In this document: in pieces, positions 8,171-15,129 of the stretch
How the letters are laid out: each line of letters starts with the position of its first letter
How positions within the stretch are numbered: position 1 is the stretch's first letter
Assembly (NCBI GenBank): GCA_900757715.1
Contig: CAAEOZ010000215.1
Span: 1-23,105, forward strand
From: an uncultured Veillonella sp.
Lineage (GTDB): Bacteria; Bacillota; Negativicutes; Veillonellales; Veillonellaceae
Reading direction: 5' to 3'
Length of the DNA stretch: 23,105 nt
Notes under the pieces: model-generated
The model's database searches: none
The model's input: the letters and a program-made list of their open reading frames with translations, nothing else
What the model was told of the DNA's origin: nothing
Translations under genes and position numbers: made by a program

Positions 8171-11100
8171 ATGAAAGTACGTTATCGCGTTGTACCAAAA
8201 CAGAATAAGAAATCATCTTTCTATGTGAACTGTCATACCCAACATGTGACGATTCAAGCTGCAGACTCCGCATTTTCTACATTGCTTAGTTTACGAGACA
8301 GATTGTCTGCATGGTACAAGGAAAAGAATATTTCTTTTGATGATATTCCAACCAATACTGATACAGCTTGCTGTTTTGCTTGGAAAGTGGATACGGAAAC
8401 AGGTGAAGGTTTAGATACTTATTATTATGGTGGTGGCTGTGGTGCTGGTGAATGGATTGAAGCGGCTGAAGCACAACGTGAAGCTGAAGAGGCTAAAAAT
8501 CAAGTACCTAAAGGCAAGTCTTTTGCAGGTTATGATCAACAAGATGAATATGATGATGTTGACGAAGATGATTTCGCCCCATTCGTAGAGGCTGTTGAAT
8601 TAGGCTATTTTAATAATAGCCCGGTTGTTGTATCTCGTTCGAATCAAACGGCTGCGGCATCTAGTAGTAATGATATTGTTGCTTCAGTGAGTAGTATGCC
8701 TAAAGTAAATAAAGGTTTTGCACCTAAAAGTACTACAAAAGCTACTGCTAAAAGTGGTGAAGGGGATAGTAAATATCCTCGTTGTGCACCAAAGGATGCT
8801 CCCACTGATGAAGGCATGATTTTAGGGCCAAAAATTGAAGGGGTCACCTCTAAAATCATGGGCACCGTGGATACACCTAGTGTAATTTTTGAAGGTGTCT
8901 TTGTAGGTTTAGATAAACGTGATACTAAGACTGGTAAAAGTATCGTTAATGGCAGCATTGTAGATGATACAAATAGTATTAAATTTATCAAGTTTACGAA
9001 TAGCCCTGAAGAAGGGGATGCGCTACTTAAACAATTAAAAGGCTTACAACGCGTTCGTGTACAAGGTAGTGTCAACTTTGACGATCGTTTTGATAAAGAT
9101 TATATCTTATCGATTCGCAGTATTGAAGCAGTGGAAACTACAAGTGTAGAGCGAACTGAAAACCGTCCAGATTCTCGTGTAGAGCTTCATTTACATACTA
9201 AGATGAGTGATAAAGATGCTCTCGTATCTGTTAAGGATTTATTTAAAACAGTTAAAAAATGGGGTCATCCTGCGGTTGCTATTACAGATCATGGTGTTGT
9301 ACAAGCCTTTCCTGAAGCGCAAGCCCTTGGTAAGGAGTTAGGTGTTAAGGTTATCTATGGTGTAGAAGGTTATCTTATTGAAGATGAAACGGTAACAAAA
9401 GATGAGGAGCTTGTACTGGATAAAAGGAAGAAGAAGGAAAAAGATAAACGCTATCATATTATTTTATTAGCTAAAAATATGGTTGGTTTGCGTAATTTAT
9501 ATAAAATGATTTCCATTTCTCACCTTGAACATTACAAGGTTCGTCCTCGTTTGCCTCGTTCCGTTATTGAAGAACATCGTGAAGGTATTATCATCGGTTC
9601 TGCTTGTGAAGCAGGGGAACTTATGCAGTCTATTGTTCGTGGAGCTACAAAAGAAGAGCTTTTGGAAATAGCATCCTTCTACGATTATCTTGAAATTCAG
9701 CCACATACTAACAATATGTTTTTGGTTCGTAAAGGTCTCATGCCAGATGAGCAAGCCCTCATCGATATGAATAAGACCGTTATCGAATTAGGGGAAGCCT
9801 TGAATAAACCTGTATGTGCTACTTGTGACGTTCATTATTTGACACCAGAAGAGAAAATATATCGTGAAATCATGCTAACTGCATGTGGATATCCAGATGC
9901 AGACGAACAACCAGATTTACATTTACGTACTACAGATGAAATGCTTGCGTCATTCCCTTACTTAAGTGAAGAGAAGCGATACGAAGTTGTCGTTACCAAT
10001 ACACGTGCTATCAACGACAGCATTGAAGATATTAAACCAGTTCCTGATGGGACCTACTCACCTAAGATTGAAGGTGCTGACGAAGCTTTCACAGAAATGT
10101 GCTATAAAAATGCGAAGGCTATTTACGGTGATCCATTGCCACGTGTAGTACAAGAGCGTCTCGACTATGAGCTAGATTGTATTATCTCCAATGGTTATGG
10201 TGTATTGTATTATATCGCTCATAAATTGGTAAAAAAATCTCTTGATGATGGGTATCTCGTAGGTTCTCGTGGTTCCGTAGGATCTTCCTTTGCAGCGACC
10301 ATGTCTGAGATTACAGAGGTAAATCCACTACCTCCACATTATGTATGCCCTCATTGTAAATACTCTGAATTTTTTGAAAAGGGTGAATATGCAGGGGGCT
10401 TTGACTTGCCTCGTAAAGATTGTCCTAAGTGTGGTCATGCGTTACAAACAAATGGTCACGATATTCCATTTGCTATCTTTCTTGGTTTTGAAGGTGACAA
10501 GGTTCCAGATATTGACCTTAACTTCTCCGGTGATTACCAAGCAAAAGCTCACAAATATACGGAAGAATTATTTGGCCGTGACAATGTATTTAAAGCAGGC
10601 ACAATCGGTACAATTGCTGATAAAACTGCTTTTGGTTATGTTAAAAAATACGCCGAAATTCGAGATATACAAGCCCGCAATGGATTCTTTGAACATTTAG
10701 CGAAAGGCTTTACAAATGTAAAGAATACTACGGGACAACACCCTGGTGGTATTATGGTATGTCCTCGAGATATGGATGTGCATCATTTTACGCCCATACA
10801 ACATCCAGCGAATAAAAAGGAAAGTGGCGTATTAACGACACACTTTGATTATCACTCCATCGAAGGTCGTATGACTAAGCTTGATATTCTGGGCCATGAT
10901 GATCCCACAATTATTCGTATGCTAGAGGATTTGACAGGTATCGATGCTAAGACAATACCATTTGATGATCCAAAGACATTGAGCTTGTTTTCCTCTACAG
11001 AGGGGATTGGTTTAACACCTGAACAATTGCAAGGTGACCAGGTAGCCAGCTTGGCCGTACCAGAATGTGGTACGAAGTTTGTACGGGGCATGTTGGAAGA

Positions 11101-11962
11101 CTCTCGTCCGCAAACCTTCTCTGACTTAGTACGTATCTCTGGTTTCTCTCATGGTACGAATGTATGGCTCGATAATGCGCAAGACCTTATTAAAAATGGA
11201 ACTTGTAAGTTGAACGAAGCTATTTCTACCCGTGACGACGTAATGAATTTCTTAATCCATCGTGGTATGGATAGAAAGCACAGCTTCTTCGTTATGGAAA
11301 ACGTACGTAAAGGGAAGGGGATTGAAAAACGAAATAAACAAGGTCAAGCTACAACGGAATTTGAAGCAGAAATGCGCGAAAATAATATTCCTGAATGGTT
11401 TATTGAGTCTTGTAAAAAGATTTCCTATTTATTCCCAAGAGCCCATGCGGTAGCCTATGTAATGATGGCCTTCCGTATTGCATGGTTTAAGGTATACCAT
11501 CCATTGGCATTCTATGCAGCATATTTCTCCATTCGCGCAAAGGCCTTTGATTTACGAATTATGACGGGGGACCTCAAAACACAATTGACAGAGTTTAACC
11601 GTATTAAGGCTCTAGATCGGGCGGCTAGTCCAAAAGACAAGGACCTTATGAGTGCCCTTGAAGTATCTATGGAAATGTATCAACGAGGCTATCGTTTTAT
11701 TAATGTAGACATTCAACATTCTGAAGCTAGACGCTTTAGCATTAAGGATGGAGCTTTATTGCCACCATTCTTAGCTATTGATTCCCTTGGTGAAACAGTA
11801 GCTGATGCTATCGTCGAGGAAAGAAATGAACGCCCATTTACATCTCTAAAAGACTTACAACGCCGTTGTAAAGTATCAAATACCATCATTGATCTTATGA
11901 AAGACCTCAAATGTTGTGGTGAACTACCAGAAGACGAACAAATGTCACTCTTTGGGGCATAA
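8171..11962 (+). CDS. polC: DNA polymerase III PolC, lacking the proofreading exonuclease domain
   Basis: Replicative polymerase catalytic subunit of the PolC type. The 1263 residues are about 170-180 fewer than the roughly 1440 of Bacillus PolC. Order: a divergent, low-complexity, partly acidic N-terminus (1-215), an OB fold (about 230-320), a PHP domain (about 335-570), palm with the zinc-finger cysteines C726, C729, C751 and C754, and catalytic aspartates D780 and D782 (PDIDLNFSG) and D905 (KLDILGHDDP). The C-terminal QMSLF is a beta-clamp binding motif. In canonical PolC a DEDD exonuclease splits the PHP domain; here the point of insertion (residues 404-427) holds only a charged linker. 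PHP metal ligands H340, H342, D373/H374, E399, H429, C479, H512, D553 and H555 are present. An AAGGGA site lies within the end of holA; a terminator follows. Confidence 0.97.
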   Translation: MKVRYRVVPKQNKKSSFYVNCHTQHVTIQAADSAFSTLLSLRDRLSAWYKEKNISFDDIPTNTDTACCFAWKVDTETGEGLDTYYYGGGCGAGEWIEAAEAQREAEEAKNQVPKGKSFAGYDQQDEYDDVDEDDFAPFVEAVELGYFNNSPVVVSRSNQTAAASSSNDIVASVSSMPKVNKGFAPKSTTKATAKSGEGDSKYPRCAPKDAPTDEGMILGPKIEGVTSKIMGTVDTPSVIFEGVFVGLDKRDTKTGKSIVNGSIVDDTNSIKFIKFTNSPEEGDALLKQLKGLQRVRVQGSVNFDDRFDKDYILSIRSIEAVETTSVERTENRPDSRVELHLHTKMSDKDALVSVKDLFKTVKKWGHPAVAITDHGVVQAFPEAQALGKELGVKVIYGVEGYLIEDETVTKDEELVLDKRKKKEKDKRYHIILLAKNMVGLRNLYKMISISHLEHYKVRPRLPRSVIEEHREGIIIGSACEAGELMQSIVRGATKEELLEIASFYDYLEIQPHTNNMFLVRKGLMPDEQALIDMNKTVIELGEALNKPVCATCDVHYLTPEEKIYREIMLTACGYPDADEQPDLHLRTTDEMLASFPYLSEEKRYEVVVTNTRAINDSIEDIKPVPDGTYSPKIEGADEAFTEMCYKNAKAIYGDPLPRVVQERLDYELDCIISNGYGVLYYIAHKLVKKSLDDGYLVGSRGSVGSSFAATMSEITEVNPLPPHYVCPHCKYSEFFEKGEYAGGFDLPRKDCPKCGHALQTNGHDIPFAIFLGFEGDKVPDIDLNFSGDYQAKAHKYTEELFGRDNVFKAGTIGTIADKTAFGYVKKYAEIRDIQARNGFFEHLAKGFTNVKNTTGQHPGGIMVCPRDMDVHHFTPIQHPANKKESGVLTTHFDYHSIEGRMTKLDILGHDDPTIIRMLEDLTGIDAKTIPFDDPKTLSLFSSTEGIGLTPEQLQGDQVASLAVPECGTKFVRGMLEDSRPQTFSDLVRISGFSHGTNVWLDNAQDLIKNGTCKLNEAISTRDDVMNFLIHRGMDRKHSFFVMENVRKGKGIEKRNKQGQATTEFEAEMRENNIPEWFIESCKKISYLFPRAHAVAYVMMAFRIAWFKVYHPLAFYAAYFSIRAKAFDLRIMTGDLKTQLTEFNRIKALDRAASPKDKDLMSALEVSMEMYQRGYRFINVDIQHSEARRFSIKDGALLPPFLAIDSLGETVADAIVEERNERPFTSLKDLQRRCKVSNTIIDLMKDLKCCGELPEDEQMSLFGA

Positions 11963-11991
11963 TTTAATACAAAAAATTACTACATACAAAG

Positions 11992-12033
11992 TAAGCACTA
12001 TACACCTAAAGAGGAATATAGTGCTTATTTTTA
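11992..12033 (+). terminator. Rho-independent terminator after polC
   Basis: taagcactata (11992-12002) pairs perfectly with tatagtgctta (12017-12027), loop of 14 bases, followed by TTTTT. It closes the comEA-comEC-holA-polC run. Confidence 0.85.
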
Positions 12034-12089
12034 TATATTTTGTTACAATACAGTTAATATATATCATTGATACTAGGGAGTGTTGGAAT

Positions 12090-12299
12090 ATGATAGAGCG
12101 ACTTCAAAATCAAGTGGATGAAATAGAACTTTGGGATGTTGAGTTAGAGGATATGCCTAATCTAGAAGCATCAGATATTCCAGGAGTATACTTTAACGAA
12201 TTCCGAGAATATGTTGATGAAGAGGGGAATATATTGTCCCCATCAGAGGTCGATCGATTACGGTATAAAGGTGACTACGAGGACGATTATTATAGATAG
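12090..12299 (+). CDS. Small acidic protein of unknown function
   Basis: I do not recognise this 69-residue protein. It is very acidic (about a third Asp plus Glu) and rich in Tyr, with no membrane segment or Cys. The N-terminus (MIERLQNQVDEIEL) looks helical; the C-terminus ends in a D/E/Y-rich tail (GDYEDDYYR). The frame stays open upstream to 11916, but that stretch overlaps polC in another frame and spans the polC terminator, so the ATG at 12090 with AGGGAG at 12075-12080 is the likely start. A weak promoter (TTGTTA at 12040-12045) could lie just after the polC terminator. A small soluble inhibitor, DNA mimic or chaperone partner would fit the charge, but nothing in the sequence decides. 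Confidence 0.7.
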   Translation: MIERLQNQVDEIELWDVELEDMPNLEASDIPGVYFNEFREYVDEEGNILSPSEVDRLRYKGDYEDDYYR

Positions 12300-12355
12300 A
12301 AATAATTAAAATGTCATATTTATATTATTTTTATATTACAGTGAGTGGGTTAGTT

Positions 12356-12814
12356 ATGAGAGTTCCAATATATGAAGCTTTAGCACACTATAAAAGAAAT
12401 GAAATGTTACCTTATACAGAGTATTTTGGTTTGGGATTTTTTACGGATATTTCATTGGCTGAATCGACAATAGCTGAGTCTAAAAAATTAGTTGGGTTTT
12501 CTGATTTAAATGATAATTCTTTTTCTATAACAACTCACTATTTAAATGATTGTGCTCATATAGGTAATGAAGTTAGTTATGAAATAATAAACAATAAAGT
12601 TTATGGTGTTTGGTATGATTATGATATAGATGATTATTATACATGTTCTGGATACATAGGTTTATTTAGCACTTTAGAATATGCAGAGAAAGCATTAAAG
12701 TGGTATAAGACCTGGGATATATTTAAAGTATATGGTTTAGATTGTTTAGGAATTGATACAATTACTCTCAATTTAAGGGGCTGGACTGAAGGTTTTATAA
12801 CAGTATATGATTAA
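12356..12814 (+). CDS. AT-rich protein with two tandem repeats, unknown function
   Basis: A 152-residue soluble protein, unusually rich in Tyr, Asp and Asn, with more A+T than its neighbours. It appears to be an internal duplication: residues about 5-48 (IYEALAHY ... YFGLGFFTDISLAE) align with about 80-125 (VYGVWYDY ... YIGLFSTLEYAEKA), each giving a strand, an acidic loop, GhaFxT, then a helix with A--A. The ending WTEGFITVYD resembles small proteins I recall as the DUF7336 type, but I cannot check this. An ATG at 12311 would add 15 hydrophobic residues; neither start has a good ribosome binding site, and I prefer 12356 because it matches the repeat boundary. The function is unknown; immunity-like or accessory roles are guesses. 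A bidirectional terminator follows. Confidence 0.7.
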   Translation: MRVPIYEALAHYKRNEMLPYTEYFGLGFFTDISLAESTIAESKKLVGFSDLNDNSFSITTHYLNDCAHIGNEVSYEIINNKVYGVWYDYDIDDYYTCSGYIGLFSTLEYAEKALKWYKTWDIFKVYGLDCLGIDTITLNLRGWTEGFITVYD

Positions 12815-12825
12815 AATTATGCAAT

Positions 12826-12860
12826 AAAAGAGGTATCATCAAATGATGACACCTCTTTTT
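12826..12860. terminator. Bidirectional terminator between the unknown gene and poxB
   Basis: AAAAGAGGT (12826-12834) pairs with ACCTCTTTT (12851-12859), continued inside by TCATC/GATGA after one A-C mismatch, loop AAAT. T runs flank the stem on both strands, so it can end the plus-strand orphan genes and the minus-strand poxB transcript. Confidence 0.85.
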
Positions 12861-12910
12861 GAAAGTTTTGCAGTTTATTTATTTTGGCAGATTTTGTAAA
12901 TTTTGCAATA

Positions 12911-14653
12911 TTAGTATAAGGATTTATATTTCATCCAGTTTGTTTTGGCCATTTCTTTAAGCTCTGTACCACGGCCATCAAGGATTGCATTGATTAAATA
13001 TTTGCTAAACCCTTTCGCTTGTTGGTAAGCGATTTTAGGTGGCATAGCAAGTTCTTGTTTGTCCACGCGAACGTTGACGATTACTGGGCCATTATGGTTA
13101 AGGGCTTCCATAATTTTTTCATCCACTTCGCTAGAGTTTTGAATGCTAACCCCTTTAATACCAGCAGCTTCTGCTAGTTTTCCAAAGTCTGGATTTATAA
13201 AATCTGTAGCATAGTCTAAGTAGCCAGAAGCTTTCATTTCCATAGCAATGAAACTAAGTTCTTCGTTATTAAATACGAAGATTTTAATTGGTAGATTTAA
13301 TTGTTTTAATGTTAGCATTTCGCCCATCATCATAGTGAAGCCACCATCACCGGATAGAGAGATAACTTGACGATTTGGACAAGCATTTTGAGCACCGATG
13401 GCATGCATCATAGCATTAGCCATGGAGCCATGGTTAAAGGAGCCTAAAATACGACGTTTACCATTGGTTTTTAGATGACGAGCCGTCCAAATTACAGGAG
13501 TACCTACATCAAAGGTAAAGATAGCATCTTCACTTGCTAACTTATTCAAACGATTAACAAAGTATTGAGGGTGAATTGCTACACCATCTGGTTCAGCTAC
13601 TGCATAGCTATCTAGGTCACCTCTAAATTTAGTGTATGCTTTACGGACAGTATCGATAAATTCAGTATCACTACGTTGACCAATAAGAGGTAATAATTCT
13701 TTCAATGTATCTTTTACGGTGCCAATAATCCCTTGGGTAAGTGGTACACGGCGACCTAATGCACTAGGATCTCTATCAATTTGGATTACCTTTGCATTTT
13801 CTGGATAGAACGGACGGTAAGGGAAGTCAGTACCAAGCATAACGAGTGTATCGCATTGTTCAATAGCACGATAACCAGAAGTATAGCCTAATAGACCTGT
13901 CATACCTACATCATATGGGTTATCCCATTCAACCCATTCTTTACCTCTAAAAGCATGTACTACAGGAGCTTGCAAACGTTTCGCTAATTCTACGACTTCA
14001 TCATGAGCACCTTCACAACCTGCACCACAGAAGAGGGTAATACGTTCACCTTTTTCTAAATGTGCTACTATTTCTTCGATATCTTCACGTTGTGGAATGA
14101 TATGAGGTAAGCGAGGATGATGCCATACTGGCAATTCGTCAATTTCCATTTCCATAACTGCTACATCCCCAGGAAGGACGATAACGGCAACATCTTGATT
14201 GCCTACAGCGGCATTCATAGCGCGGAATAGAATTTCAGGCATCTGTTTAGGATTAGATACAAGTTCACAGAAACAAGAGCACTCTTTAAATAAGTTTTCT
14301 GGATGAGTTTCTTGGAAATAATTTAACCCTACTTCAGATTGTGGAATATGAGAAGCAATAGCCAATACTGGAACACGATTGCGATGACAATCAAAAAGAC
14401 CGTTAATTAAATGTAGGTTGCCTGGTCCAGAGCTACCAGCACAAACTGTTAGTTTACCGGTTAACGAGGCTTCTGCACCGGCAGCAAAAGCTGCTGTTTC
14501 CTCGTGTCGTACATGTTCGAAGGAAATTTTACCATTGCGGCGTAAACTATCGTTTACGGAGTTTAAACTATCGCCAGTGATACCGTAAATGCGTTCGATG
14601 CCCGCATTGGCTAAGACGTCTATAAGTACATCAGAAATTCGTTTTTTTGCCAT
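12911..14653 (-). CDS. poxB: Pyruvate oxidase / pyruvate dehydrogenase (quinone), PoxB type
   Basis: ThDP- and FAD-dependent enzyme predicted to turn pyruvate into acetate and CO2 and pass electrons to membrane quinone. 580 residues in the usual three domains: PYR (1-175) with the catalytic glutamate E51 in RHEETAAF, central FAD domain (about 185-340), and PP domain with the ThDP motif GDGG (435-438) running to NN about 26 residues later. Similarity to E. coli PoxB is extensive (GPGNLHLINGLFDCHRN, RGKEWVEWDNPYDVGMTGL, LGSFNHGSMANAM). The C-terminal segment corresponding to E. coli's lipid-activated membrane-binding helix is also kept (GRGTELKEMAKTNW), so a quinone-linked enzyme is more likely than a hydrogen peroxide-forming SpxB. 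AGGTGA (14658-14663) precedes the ATG. It is divergent from the riboflavin operon. Confidence 0.94.
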   Translation of the reverse strand: MAKKRISDVLIDVLANAGIERIYGITGDSLNSVNDSLRRNGKISFEHVRHEETAAFAAGAEASLTGKLTVCAGSSGPGNLHLINGLFDCHRNRVPVLAIASHIPQSEVGLNYFQETHPENLFKECSCFCELVSNPKQMPEILFRAMNAAVGNQDVAVIVLPGDVAVMEMEIDELPVWHHPRLPHIIPQREDIEEIVAHLEKGERITLFCGAGCEGAHDEVVELAKRLQAPVVHAFRGKEWVEWDNPYDVGMTGLLGYTSGYRAIEQCDTLVMLGTDFPYRPFYPENAKVIQIDRDPSALGRRVPLTQGIIGTVKDTLKELLPLIGQRSDTEFIDTVRKAYTKFRGDLDSYAVAEPDGVAIHPQYFVNRLNKLASEDAIFTFDVGTPVIWTARHLKTNGKRRILGSFNHGSMANAMMHAIGAQNACPNRQVISLSGDGGFTMMMGEMLTLKQLNLPIKIFVFNNEELSFIAMEMKASGYLDYATDFINPDFGKLAEAAGIKGVSIQNSSEVDEKIMEALNHNGPVIVNVRVDKQELAMPPKIAYQQAKGFSKYLINAILDGRGTELKEMAKTNWMKYKSLY

Positions 14654-14712
14654 ATTATCACCTATATTTAATAAATAATATCAATTAAGTATGGTTGTTA
14701 AACCCATATATT

Positions 14713-14740
14713 ATTATATTAGACCTGTTTTTAATGTAAT
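14713..14740 (-). promoter_or_regulatory. Candidate poxB promoter
   Basis: On the minus strand a perfect TATAAT -10 (14713-14718) lies 16 bases from ATTACA (14735-14740; four of six matches to TTGACA). It would start transcription about 55 bases before the poxB ATG. The region is so AT-rich that chance matches are likely. Confidence 0.4.
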
Positions 14741-14791
14741 TATGTGATAAAAGTTACTAATTGATGTATACATAGTTTATATATGTTTATA

Positions 14792-14825
14792 ACCAATATA
14801 AATTTATATATTTATTTATATTGGT
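14792..14825. promoter_or_regulatory. Perfect 12-bp inverted repeat, candidate operator
   Basis: ACCAATATAAAT (14792-14803) and ATTTATATTGGT (14814-14825) are exact reverse complements separated by 10 A/T bases. It lies in the roughly 300-base gene-free region between poxB and the FMN riboswitch, about 50 bases upstream of the candidate poxB -35 and 75 bases upstream of the rib -35. There is no adjacent T-tract, so it is not a standard terminator. I do not recognise the motif. Confidence 0.5.
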
Positions 14826-14899
14826 CTAGTATTTATATTTGAAAAATTATATTTTAGTAAATATATTTAATATTCTTTCTCAATACAAAACTCTTATTC

Positions 14900-14928
14900 T
14901 TGCATAACATTAATAAAAGTGTTACTAT
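14900..14928 (+). promoter_or_regulatory. Candidate promoter of the riboflavin operon
   Basis: TTGCAT (14900-14905) and TACTAT (14923-14928) with 17 bases between them. Transcription would begin near 14935, about 17 bases before the riboswitch aptamer, which is the position expected for a promoter driving it. Confidence 0.6.
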
Positions 14929-14951
14929 TAATTCATAAACAAAATAGATAA

Positions 14952-15059
14952 GTCTTTGGGGATAGGTGAAATTCCTTACCGGCGGTAAAGTCCGCGAACC
15001 TTTTAGGTATGAATCGGTGCAATTCCGATACCGACAGTAGAGTCTGGATGAGAAAAGAC
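14952..15059 (+). ncRNA. FMN riboswitch aptamer (RFN element)
   Basis: Conserved RFN blocks appear in order: ggtgaaattcc, ccggcggta, agtccgcga, then a variable arm, ggtgcaattcc, ccgacagt, and agtctggatgaga. P1 is formed by GTCTTT (14952-14957) and AAAGAC (15054-15059). It binds FMN and lies 70 bases before ribD, so FMN should repress the downstream riboflavin operon. Confidence 0.97.
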
Positions 15060-15093
15060 GAGGCACATTTGTTGTGCGTATTTATGATTACCC

Positions 15094-15119
15094 AAGGACT
15101 ATATATAGTCCTTTTTTTA
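15094..15119 (+). terminator. Riboswitch-controlled attenuator terminator
   Basis: AAGGACTAT (15094-15102) pairs with ATAGTCCTT (15105-15113), followed by a T run to 15119. Its 5' arm is also complementary to the 5' strand of the riboswitch P1 helix: CCCAAGGACT (15091-15100) against AGTCTTTGGG (14951-14960), 10 pairs with one wobble. Formation should therefore depend on P1, that is on FMN binding. The T run ends just before the ribD ribosome binding site. Confidence 0.9.
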
Positions 15120-15129
15120 TTGAGGTGAT

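Noticed and set aside
8644..9075. 143-codon open frame on the minus strand inside polC
   Set aside because: It is a shadow of polC with low-complexity composition, no ribosome site and no recognisable protein.
9380..9451. A frameshift or deletion as cause of the missing PolC exonuclease
   Set aside because: The frame is open on both sides, the linker is clean and charged, and all flanking PHP motifs are intact, so a simple broken gene is unlikely.
10341..10700. 119-codon plus-strand frame inside polC
   Set aside because: It covers the polC zinc-finger and catalytic region in another frame; composition is not protein-like.
11916..12089. Upstream extension of the small acidic protein
   Set aside because: The extension overlaps polC, crosses its terminator and lacks a ribosome site, while ATG 12090 has one.
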